A DNA stretch of 5,823 nucleotides, from NCBI GenBank assembly GCA_029260695.1, contig JAJDCT010000102.1:1-5823 (forward strand). Reading direction: 5' to 3'. Source of the stretch: Phycisphaeraceae bacterium (GTDB taxonomy: Bacteria > Planctomycetota > Phycisphaerae > Phycisphaerales > Phycisphaeraceae). Made by a program: the position numbers and the translations under genes. The notes beneath the pieces are model-generated. The model saw only the letters and a list, made by a program, of their open reading frames with translations. It was not told the DNA's origin and made no database searches. Positions 1 to 5,823 of this stretch are shown in pieces; positions within the stretch are counted from its first letter, which is position 1; every line of letters begins with the position of its first letter.

Positions 1-1
1 G

Positions 2-3000
2 ATCCTCTTCCACGAGGTCGGCCACGGGATGGGCCTGACGTCCCAAGGCGGGGAGACCGGGACGCTGCTGCTGAACGAGACGGCCGACGCGACCTTTGAT
101 ATCAACACCGACTTCGTCAACGGTCAGAGCATGGATATCAAAGTCCGCGGCATGGCCGACACGAATGAGAGGTCGCACGTATTCGGGGGATCGCCCAATA
201 ACTTCGCGATCATGTCGTTCAACTCACCCCAGACCCGGCGCCGGCCTTCTGCAACCGACATCTTCGCATTCGCATCGGTTGCGGGATGGACCGACATCGA
301 CCTACGGCGCCAGGACTTCCTGGGGGGCGTTGACTGGAACACCGACGGGAACTGGATGGGCAACCAGGAGCCCGGTTCGGCCGACCAGGCATGGGTCAGA
401 CACGGCGGCGATGTGACAATGTCCGCCGGGGCTTTCGCCACCACACTGACCGTCGACGAAGGCAGCAGCGTCTCCACCGGCGCGAACAAGCTGGGCATCA
501 TCAGCGAAACCACCATCCAGGGGCCGAGCATTTTCAACCCGTCGGAGATCTTTGTGGATATCGCCGGGGAGTTGGAGACCCCGACGCTGGTCATCGGGTC
601 CGGCGGGCAGTTGGGGATGGACGACGGGCTGACCGACGTGAACGACTTGAATATCAATGCAGGCGGCGCGGTCCGGGCTCGGGGCACGCTGGACGTGGCG
701 AATGACCTGCGTAACAACGGCACGCTCGCCGCCGACGGTGGGGGCCTGCTGACATTGACTACGCTGGGCTTCGGCGTCTGGGACCTGGACGGCACAACCG
801 GCACCGGCCGGGTCGAGGCGGTCGACGGCAGCCTCTCCATCCAAGGTTCACTCAACGACAGCTTCGACGGCACGCTCGCGGTGGGTCTGCTTCAGTTCGC
901 GGACTTCGACACGGCGTGGACACAGAGCGGCGGGCGGATCGAGCTGATCGGTGACGCGCTGAACGAGGCGGAACTCCGCGGGGCGCAGGTCACGATCCAG
1001 AGCGACCTGACCGTGGCGGATCGCGGTTTGATCTCCGCGCCGGTGATATTCGGCGCGTCGGCCAACGTCAACGTGCTGGGGCCCGATGGGCGGCTCCGCC
1101 TCACCGGCCCGACACAATTCAACGGCGGAAGCTACACCGGGCTTGAGATCCAGTTCGACAACACCGTCAACATCAACGCCAACACCACCCTCGACAACAC
1201 CATCACCGACCTGGACGGCAACGCCGGGAACACCACCACCAACATCAACATCGGCACGTTCACCATCAACAGCGATTTCATCGACGACAACAATGACTTC
1301 TTCGATGGCACGGTCAACGTCGCGTTCGGTGCCAAGTTCACCGTCAACGTCGCCGCCTCGGGTTGGAATCTGCGCGGCGATCTGAACCTCAACAGCATTG
1401 ACGGTTTCCTGACGCTGCCGTTATCGGGTAAGGATGTACACGTGGTGAACACCGGCGCGATCAACGTGGATGGCCCGGTCAGCCTCCAGGCGGCGGTCCA
1501 CCTCGACGGCGGGTCGATCCAGACCTTCGACGCCACCACCGACGTGATCCTCACCGCGGCGTTGAATACGATCTCGGGCGGGTCGGTCGACGGCACCGGC
1601 GAGCTTAGCGCCTCTTCCGCTGTCGAGTTGCGCGGGTTCGGGACAATCAACACGTCCGTGGACTTCGACGGGTCTTCTAAGCTGCTTGCCGACAGCGGCA
1701 CGCTCACCGTCAACGGGCCGATCCTCGACGTCGGCACGATCGGGACAGGCGGGATCTCGGGCGTGCTTAACGTCCCAAACCTCTGGAACACCAACGTCGC
1801 CAACGAGCTTCGGCTGAACCTCGGGCAGGTCATCGGTGCGCGGATCACCAACGGCGAGACGACGGTCGGGACAGGCACGATTGCCGCGGCCGGCTTCGTC
1901 AACGACGGGCTGCTCAAGGCCGAGCCCGGCGGCCTGATCGTCAATGTGACCAACGTCGCACTGCTAGATCTTGATGGCAGTGCAAACGCAGGACAGATCG
2001 AGGCGATCAACGGGTCGATCGAGATCGACAACAACTTCCCGGGCGTGCAGACTTTCAACGGCACGCTCACTGTTGGGAACGGGCAGGAGTTCCGCATGCT
2101 CTTCGACGGGCTTAACAACACCGGGCAGGTCACGCTCACCGGCGGGACCTATGTCGCCGGCTCGTTTCAGCAATCCGGCAGCATGACCGTGCAGACCAAC
2201 CCGTCGTTCTTAAACGCGACCAATACGTTCAACCCGACCGGCACGACCACGATCAATGCCGACTTGAACCTGATGGGCGATACCGTCGTCGAGGCCGGGG
2301 CGACCCTTTCGGGCTCGGCGAAACTGATCAACAACGTCGGGTCGCACCTGCAACTGAAGAACGGCGTGATGCTGGCGGTGGACCTGCAGAACGACGGCAC
2401 CCTTGAGATAGGCGACTCCGCGGGGATCGTCGACGTCCGCGGGAACGTCACACTCTTATCAACCGGCGACATACCCGTGGAGTTGGAGGGGACCGCCTTG
2501 GGCACCTTCGACCGGCTCACACTGACCGAAAACCTGACCCTGGACGGGCACCTGGAAGTCCTGCTTGGCCGTGTATTCCAGCCCCAGATCGGCGACTCAT
2601 TCGACATCATCGCATTTGACGGCCTGCGGACCGGAGTGTTTGCCAGCGTCGGGTTCCCCGTGATCCCTGATGTCGGGCTCGGGCTTCTCTACAACGCTCA
2701 GACGGTTACATTGTCTGCCGGCATCCCCGGTGATCTTAATGGTGATGGGTTTGTCGGCATCGAGGATCTCAATATCGTGCTGGCGGTTTGGAACAGCAAC
2801 GTCGACGCCGGTGTCTGGGGGCTGGGCGATCCCACGGGCGACGGGTTCATCGGGATCGAAGACCTCAACGTGGTGCTAGGGAATTGGAATGCGGGGACGC
2901 CGCCGGGAGTTGAGGCGCTGACGGACATCCCCGAGCCGGGCTCGCTGGCACTGTTGGGGGTCGGTGGCGCGGCGATGATGGCTCGAGGGCGACGAGGCCG

Positions 3001-3019
3001 ATGCTGCCTTGATGGATGA
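2..3019 (+). CDS. Secreted zinc-protease-like / beta-solenoid protein with dockerin and PEP-CTERM tail (5' partial)
   Basis: The frame is open to the left edge, so this is a 3' part of a larger gene. The ATG at 29 is an internal Met, because the codons before it read ILFHEVGHG and place an HExxH zinc-binding and catalytic motif (HEVGH, bases 11-25) upstream of it. The metzincin third-ligand position holds Ser (HEVGHGMGLTS) rather than His or Asp, so the third zinc ligand must lie elsewhere or activity may be lost. Numbering from the Met at 29, the protease-like domain seems to end near residue 90 (PSATDIFAFASVAGW). Residues about 100-890 are Gly/Asn/Asp/Thr-rich with short beta-strand periodicity, starting with a WNTDGNW segment typical of planctomycete surface repeat proteins. 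A dockerin (901-954) and PEP-CTERM tail (968-996) follow. The likely role is an exported, surface-retained or sorted protein. Substrate and signal peptide are not visible. The beta-solenoid and sorting calls are strong; protease activity is inferred. Confidence 0.88.
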   Translation: MLFHEVGHGMGLTSQGGETGTLLLNETADATFDINTDFVNGQSMDIKVRGMADTNERSHVFGGSPNNFAIMSFNSPQTRRRPSATDIFAFASVAGWTDIDLRRQDFLGGVDWNTDGNWMGNQEPGSADQAWVRHGGDVTMSAGAFATTLTVDEGSSVSTGANKLGIISETTIQGPSIFNPSEIFVDIAGELETPTLVIGSGGQLGMDDGLTDVNDLNINAGGAVRARGTLDVANDLRNNGTLAADGGGLLTLTTLGFGVWDLDGTTGTGRVEAVDGSLSIQGSLNDSFDGTLAVGLLQFADFDTAWTQSGGRIELIGDALNEAELRGAQVTIQSDLTVADRGLISAPVIFGASANVNVLGPDGRLRLTGPTQFNGGSYTGLEIQFDNTVNINANTTLDNTITDLDGNAGNTTTNINIGTFTINSDFIDDNNDFFDGTVNVAFGAKFTVNVAASGWNLRGDLNLNSIDGFLTLPLSGKDVHVVNTGAINVDGPVSLQAAVHLDGGSIQTFDATTDVILTAALNTISGGSVDGTGELSASSAVELRGFGTINTSVDFDGSSKLLADSGTLTVNGPILDVGTIGTGGISGVLNVPNLWNTNVANELRLNLGQVIGARITNGETTVGTGTIAAAGFVNDGLLKAEPGGLIVNVTNVALLDLDGSANAGQIEAINGSIEIDNNFPGVQTFNGTLTVGNGQEFRMLFDGLNNTGQVTLTGGTYVAGSFQQSGSMTVQTNPSFLNATNTFNPTGTTTINADLNLMGDTVVEAGATLSGSAKLINNVGSHLQLKNGVMLAVDLQNDGTLEIGDSAGIVDVRGNVTLLSTGDIPVELEGTALGTFDRLTLTENLTLDGHLEVLLGRVFQPQIGDSFDIIAFDGLRTGVFASVGFPVIPDVGLGLLYNAQTVTLSAGIPGDLNGDGFVGIEDLNIVLAVWNSNVDAGVWGLGDPTGDGFIGIEDLNVVLGNWNAGTPPGVEALTDIPEPGSLALLGVGGAAMMARGRRGRCCLDG
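11..25 (+). other. HExxH zinc metalloprotease motif (HEVGH)
   Basis: The codons cac gag gtc ggc cac encode HEVGH, followed by GMGL. In zinc proteases the two His residues bind zinc and the Glu activates water. The motif lies just upstream of the first in-window ATG and would be lost if the gene were annotated from that ATG. The following residues (GMGLTS) give the HExxHxxG part of the metzincin signature but not its last His or Asp. Confidence 0.7.
713..954 (+). repeat. Internal protein repeat, copy 1 (~80 aa)
   Basis: This segment encodes residues 229-309 (from the Met at 29). It starts NNGTLAADGGGL, passes through DLDGTTGTGRVEAVDGSLSI and FDGTLAVG, and ends GGRIELIGD. It aligns by eye, without long gaps, with the segment encoded at 1901-2152. 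The pattern is (N)DG-L-A-x-x-GGL, then DLDGS-x-x-x-G-x-(I/V)EA-(I/V)-(N/D)GS-(I/L)-x-I, then F(N/D)GTL-V-G. This fits beta-solenoid coils produced by tandem or segmental duplication. Confidence 0.65.
1901..2152 (+). repeat. Internal protein repeat, copy 2 (~84 aa)
   Basis: This segment encodes residues 625-708. It starts NDGLLKAEPGGL, passes through DLDGSANAGQIEAINGSIEI and FNGTLTVG, and ends GQVTLTGGTY. It is the partner of the copy at 713-954. The two are about 400 residues apart, so the duplicated unit may be larger than the part that is still alignable by eye. Confidence 0.65.
2729..2890 (+). other. Dockerin type I-like domain
   Basis: There are two calcium-binding loops. The first is GDLNGDGFVGIEDLNIVL, with D902, N904, D906 and D913 at loop positions 1, 3, 5 and 12. 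The second is GDPTGDGFIGIEDLNVVL, with D934, T936, D938 and D945 at the same positions. Each is followed by a short helix ending in W-N. Dockerins bind cohesin modules. In planctomycetes they are common on secreted proteins that have nothing to do with cellulosomes, so the partner is unknown. Confidence 0.9.
2930..3016 (+). other. PEP-CTERM protein-sorting signal
   Basis: Residues 968-970 are Pro-Glu-Pro. They are followed by a hydrophobic stretch (SLALLGVGGAAMMA, 972-985) and a basic cluster (RGRRGR, 986-991), then a short CCLDG tail. This tripartite layout is the PEP-CTERM signal recognised by exosortase in Gram-negative-type bacteria. The extra five residues with a Cys pair after the basic cluster are atypical, since most such proteins stop within the Arg run. 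Confidence 0.85.
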
Positions 3020-3093
3020 GTATGCGGGGGTGCACGACTTTACTTGAACTGTCCCACTGACTCTGGCCGTGGGCTTGAATAGCGGTAGCGCGG

Positions 3094-3099
3094 TACAAT
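3094..3099 (+). promoter_or_regulatory. Putative -10 element (TACAAT) for a leaderless transcript
   Basis: TACAAT is one mismatch from the consensus TATAAT and ends six bases before the ATG at 3106. That would put transcription start on or next to the A of the start codon. No Shine-Dalgarno sequence fits in the six bases between. A TTGAAT at 3075-3080 is the only -35-like hexamer nearby, but its 13-base spacer is too short. The box therefore stands on its -10 match and on the same layout before ligA. Confidence 0.5.
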
Positions 3100-3105
3100 C
3101 GTGAC

Positions 3106-3945
3106 ATGAAGCTGCCGTGGAATAGACGTGCGGGCGGACGGGGCCGGGCACTTTGGCCTTGGGGGAAACCCGAGGGGTCGGTGCACGAGGTGGTATTTCA
3201 TGCGTACCCGAAGCTGCTGTTTATCTGGCCGATCATCGCGGCGGGGTTTTTGTTCTGGTACCCCGCGGGGTGGGATTGGATGAACCAGGAGTCGCTTGGG
3301 TGGGTCTACCTGCTGCTGGGTGTGGTGGTAACGCTGACGATCGGCGTGGACATCGAGCGGAACCACGCGGTGTTTTGGGTGGTGGCGTTTGGGATGTTTT
3401 TTTTCCTGGGCTTGTGGCTCAGCGAGCGGACGGGTTTCACGTTCTTCGGGAACATCTACAACTTCTTCGAGGACCTGGAGGTCCAGTACAACAGGGGATT
3501 TGGGCTGGCGGTTAGCCTGTTGCTGCTGGTGCCGTACCTGACGATGCTGGTGTGGGCACGGCTGCAGCACCGTTGGCGGATCACGCACAACGAGTTTGAA
3601 CACTACGCATTTGGTCGGGCCGACGACTCTCTGGCGCGCGGGGCCAAGCGTGTCAGGAGCACCTACCCGGACCTGCTGGAACTGTTGATCTGCGGATCGG
3701 GGACACTGATTGTGTACTCGGCGACGGGGCGATCGGAGCTTCGGCGTATCCCACATGTGCCTATGATTTTCTGGGTGCGTAAGCGGATTAACCGCTTGCT
3801 TGAAGCGACCGCGGTGACACAGCCCGACGCGGATGTGCTCGCCGAGGCGGAGGAACAGGCCGAAGACGACGAGGCAGGCCTGCCCGACGAGACCGGCCGC
3901 CCGGAGGAAGGGTCGCCTGGGATCGGCGGAAACGACCCATTGTGA
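3106..3945 (+). CDS. Four-TM membrane protein with PH-like C-terminal domain, function unknown
   Basis: This is a 279-aa protein. The basic N-terminus (residues 1-21, several Arg and Lys, WPWGKPEGSVHEVVFHAYPK) is followed by hydrophobic segments at about 35-53, 64-80, 87-105 and 131-151. Residues about 154-235 are soluble: HRWRITHNEFEHYAFGR, then DLLELLICGSGTLIVYSATG, then RRIPHVPMIFWVRKRINRLLEA. This strand-rich block closing in one amphipathic helix resembles bacterial PH-type domains attached to membrane helices, which is inference from pattern only. Residues 239-279 are acidic and probably disordered. The ATG at 3106 is preceded by a TACAAT box and no ribosome-binding site. It lies 86 bases after the surface-protein gene and may be transcribed separately. 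I do not recognise a specific family name. That it is a real membrane protein gene is near certain from its composition. Confidence 0.9.
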   Translation: MKLPWNRRAGGRGRALWPWGKPEGSVHEVVFHAYPKLLFIWPIIAAGFLFWYPAGWDWMNQESLGWVYLLLGVVVTLTIGVDIERNHAVFWVVAFGMFFFLGLWLSERTGFTFFGNIYNFFEDLEVQYNRGFGLAVSLLLLVPYLTMLVWARLQHRWRITHNEFEHYAFGRADDSLARGAKRVRSTYPDLLELLICGSGTLIVYSATGRSELRRIPHVPMIFWVRKRINRLLEATAVTQPDADVLAEAEEQAEDDEAGLPDETGRPEEGSPGIGGNDPL

Positions 3946-4008
3946 CATAGGATAAATAATAACCCGCGTTTTAACTTAGAATACCACCGGATGTGGGCGG
4001 AACAATGC

Positions 4009-4036
4009 TTGACCGGGCTAGAATCCCAGGTATAAT
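4009..4036 (+). promoter_or_regulatory. Near-consensus sigma70-type promoter
   Basis: The -35 box is TTGACC (4009-4014, five of six consensus bases) and the -10 box is TATAAT (4031-4036, six of six), with a 16-base spacer. Predicted transcription start is near 4043. It is the best promoter match in the window and reads into the structured region that ends at the DUF3553 gene. No start codon lies within 260 bases downstream, so it drives either a non-coding RNA or a very long leader. Confidence 0.8.
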
Positions 4037-4042
4037 AGCCCC

Positions 4043-4381
4043 TAGTCAGTACATCTCACCGTGGGCAGCTCAACGTCATTACCGAGAATCAATTGCCAAA
4101 GTTGCACACACGGGGTGGCCGATATAGGGTTAAGTCAAACGGTCGCACGAGGCGGCGTTCGATTCAACTGTGCTTGGTTTTATACAAGCACAACGTAAGA
4201 GAAACACTTGTTTTTGCCGGTTGATCGAAGGAGCGATCAGGCATCGAATAAATCCCGATAGTTGGCTCGGAAGCCAGGACCCGGGATTTACGAAGACACG
4301 CGAGGCATGAGCGGGCCCAAGTCAGGCTACGTCCATAGCCCCAAGGAGGAAGCAAGTCAGACCACCGGTTTGGTGGCCTGA
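4043..4381 (+). ncRNA. Candidate structured RNA or long 5' leader (unclassified)
   Basis: Stems found by eye are as follows. 4133-4141 pairs with 4156-4164 (one A-C mismatch, G-T wobble). 4169-4176 pairs with 4185-4192 (8 bp perfect, 8-base loop). 4221-4227 pairs with 4234-4240 (7 bp including one wobble, loop AAGGAG). 4249-4257 pairs with 4282-4290 (9 bp perfect) and encloses 4263-4267/4272-4276 (5 bp, tetraloop CGGA). 4325-4329 pairs with 4336-4340. 4357-4360 plus 4362-4366 pairs with 4372-4376 plus 4378-4381 (9 bp with one A-C mismatch). Consecutive local hairpins behind a strong promoter favour a functional RNA. It lacks the hallmarks of tRNA, tmRNA, RNase P RNA and SRP RNA. 6S RNA or a riboswitch-like leader of the 4402 gene remain possible. 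The 3' end is uncertain because no U-tract follows the last hairpin. Confidence 0.45.
4307..4381 (+). CDS. Possible 24-codon upstream ORF (leader peptide)
   Basis: The first ATG after the 4009-4036 promoter opens a short frame, MSGPKSGYVHSPKEEASQTT then GLVA, ending in TGA at 4379-4381, 20 bases before the GTG of the next gene. Its stop codon forms the 3' base of the last hairpin (4357-4381), and an AAGGAGGA run (4343-4350) lies inside it. Only a GAGG one base from the ATG could act as ribosome-binding site, which is too close. It could be a regulatory leader peptide or a chance frame inside the RNA. Confidence 0.2.
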   Translation: MSGPKSGYVHSPKEEASQTTGLVA

Positions 4382-4401
4382 GCCTGCTCGAAAGCTCCCC
4401 C

Positions 4402-5013
4402 GTGACTCGGATCAACCGCTACCAACAAGGGGATGCCGTAACGCATCCCAAACGCCCCGAATGGGGCCAGGGCGTGGTGAAGCACACCCAGGCCATCATC
4501 CACCAGGGCTCCGCCGCACAGAGGTTGAGCGTTGAATTCGCCAACCACGGCCGGGTCGTTATCAACACTGCTGTAGCGCCGTTGGCGCCGAAAGGAAAGA
4601 CGCAGCCCATGAGTTCCTCGATCACTTCCAGCGGAGGCTGGCTCAGTCAAATCGAACGCTCCAACAGCACCTCCCACGAGTTGTGGGAGCTGCCCGAAGC
4701 CCTGACCGATGTCTTCGCATCGGATCTGCAGCGGCTGATGGCGACGCTCGATACCTACAAGTACAACACCGAGCCCAGGCCCCTGATCGATTGGGCCGTG
4801 CGGCAGACCGGCATGGACGACCCGCTGAGCAAGTACACCCGCCACGACCTGGAACAGGCCTTCGCACGCTTCGCCCGTGACCGTGACCTGCACCTCAAAG
4901 AGTTTGTCCGCCAACTCAAACGAAACGGCAAGCAGCAGGTACTCGTTCAGGCCAGGCACCAGACCAAGATCCTCGCCGGCCAAACCGCACTCGATCGCGC
5001 GATGCGCCACTGA
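4402..5013 (+). CDS. DUF3553 domain-containing protein
   Basis: This is a 203-aa cytoplasmic-looking protein. Residues about 7-62 match the DUF3553 pattern: YQQGDAVTHPKRPEWGQGVV, then LSVEFANHGRVVINTAVAPL. It has the G-D-x-V-x-HP, PEWG-x-G-x-V and F-x-x-(H/A)G-(R/K)-VVINT motifs. A loop of about 10 extra residues (HTQAIIHQGSAAQ) lies between the first two strands and the third. Residues 63-78 form a Ser/Thr linker. Residues about 79-185 are predicted helical (SDLQRLMATLDTYKY, PLIDWAVRQTG, TRHDLEQAFARFARDRDLHL) and are not recognised. GTG at 4402 is the only ATG, GTG or TTG in frame between the upstream stop at 4336-4338 and the domain. It has only a weak GAAAG upstream. The motif resembles Tudor-like domains at the C-terminus of PcrA/UvrD helicases, so nucleic-acid or RNA-polymerase contact is a reasonable guess. 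Confidence 0.85.
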   Translation: MTRINRYQQGDAVTHPKRPEWGQGVVKHTQAIIHQGSAAQRLSVEFANHGRVVINTAVAPLAPKGKTQPMSSSITSSGGWLSQIERSNSTSHELWELPEALTDVFASDLQRLMATLDTYKYNTEPRPLIDWAVRQTGMDDPLSKYTRHDLEQAFARFARDRDLHLKEFVRQLKRNGKQQVLVQARHQTKILAGQTALDRAMRH

Positions 5014-5056
5014 ATACCGGCCAACAACCAACCCAGATTCCTCACCGATCTTGTAT

Positions 5057-5118
5057 CCGGGCTCGCGGTGCGCACCGGCCAACCTAGCCAGGCCGCGGCA
5101 CGGTGACGCATAGCCCGG
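5057..5118 (+). terminator. GC-rich composite hairpin after the DUF3553 gene
   Basis: CCGGGCT (5057-5063) pairs perfectly with AGCCCGG (5112-5118). Inside it, GCGCACC (5070-5076) pairs with GGTG plus CGC (5102-5109, one bulged A), and GGCC (5077-5080) pairs with GGCC (5091-5094). It lies 43 bases after the stop codon and before ligA, where a transcript end is expected. No U-run follows (GGTCTTCAC), so intrinsic termination is doubtful and another role is possible. A perfect 12-base palindrome, CGGTGCGCACCG (5066-5077), overlaps it. Confidence 0.3.
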
Positions 5119-5163
5119 GGTCTTCACGCTACCGAGCAGCCCCGCCACCAAGCGATGGCTTGA

Positions 5164-5823
<660 letters not shown>

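Larger units (their letters stand above)
3946..4401 (+). other. 456-base intergenic region with promoter and structured RNA
   Basis: This gap divides into three parts. Bases 3946-4008 are AT-richer than the surroundings, with no convincing terminator (only a 4-bp CCAC/GTGG stem). Bases 4009-4036 are a strong promoter. Bases 4043-4401 have no ATG before 4307 but contain a string of stem-loops. No convincing protein gene is visible on either strand. The minus-strand reading frame 4164-4415 lacks recognisable protein features and runs antisense through the hairpins. Confidence 0.7.

Noticed and set aside
1132..2139. 335-codon minus-strand open frame inside the surface protein gene
   Set aside because: It is Ser/Pro/Val-rich low-complexity sequence and the direct antisense of the Gly/Asn/Thr-rich repeats.
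3075..3099. TTGAAT as the -35 box paired with TACAAT
   Set aside because: The spacer is 13 bases, well short of the 16-18 needed by a sigma70-type polymerase.
3040..3948. 302-codon minus-strand open frame opposite the membrane protein gene
   Set aside because: Its product is Pro/Arg/His/Gln-rich with no domain pattern. The plus strand encodes a clean four-helix membrane protein, so this is an antisense shadow of GC-rich codons.
4151..4170. tRNA or tmRNA T-loop-like GTTCGATTC
   Set aside because: The flanking bases do not form the 5-bp T stem, and there is no acceptor stem, anticodon arm or CCA in the right place. A circularly permuted tmRNA order was also tested and does not fit.
4184..4215. 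Alternative ACAAG/CTTGT stem followed by TTTT, which could act as an attenuator competing with the 4169-4192 hairpin
   Set aside because: The stem is only 5 bp, AT-rich and has a long loop. The competing 8-bp hairpin is much more favourable.
4341..4360. SRP RNA or RNase P RNA-like GAGGAAGCAAGTC
   Set aside because: The surrounding conserved blocks of both RNAs (the GGAAGCAGC context of SRP RNA; ACAGAA and distal pairing of RNase P RNA) are absent.
4351..4381. tmRNA-like tag, frame starting at GCA and ending LVA-stop beside a hairpin
   Set aside because: It resembles a tag plus following helix, but no tRNA-like domain exists on either side and the DUF3553 coding sequence follows at once.

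Overview
The window (about 5.8 kb, GC-rich, all supported genes on the + strand) looks like a chromosomal segment of a planctomycete, most likely of the Phycisphaerae type. The evidence is a very large secreted beta-repeat protein ending in a dockerin module plus a PEP-CTERM sorting tail, a small DUF3553-type protein, and the codon use. The lineage is inferred; no rRNA or other taxonomic marker is present.

Layout. (1) 2-3019: the C-terminal ~1005 residues of a secreted or surface protein whose gene starts left of the window. It opens on a zinc-protease HExxH motif, continues into a long Asn/Asp/Gly/Thr-rich beta-solenoid with internal duplications, and ends in a two-loop dockerin and a PEP-CTERM signal. 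(2) 3106-3945: an uncharacterised membrane protein with four predicted transmembrane segments, a soluble PH-like C-terminal domain and an acidic tail. (3) 3946-4401: a 456-base gap that is not empty. It holds a near-consensus sigma70-type promoter (4009-4036), then a run of five or six consecutive stem-loops (4133-4381) and a 24-codon upstream ORF ending in the last hairpin. This is either a stand-alone structured RNA or a long regulatory leader. (4) 4402-5013: a 203-aa protein with an N-terminal DUF3553 (Tudor/KOW-like) domain and an unrecognised helical C-terminal part. (5) 5014-5217: a gap with a GC-rich composite hairpin and a TACAAT box. (6) 5218 to the right edge: the N-terminal 202 residues of NAD+-dependent DNA ligase (ligA), with lineage-specific insertions.

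How it fits together. The genes do not form an obvious single pathway. The surface protein and membrane protein may both be envelope functions. The DUF3553 protein and ligA may both act on nucleic acids, but each seems to have its own promoter. Two independent genes (3106 and 5218) have a TACAAT hexamer exactly six bases before the ATG, which suggests leaderless transcripts with the start codon at +1. The best candidate for something undescribed is the promoter-driven structured RNA region at about 4040-4400.
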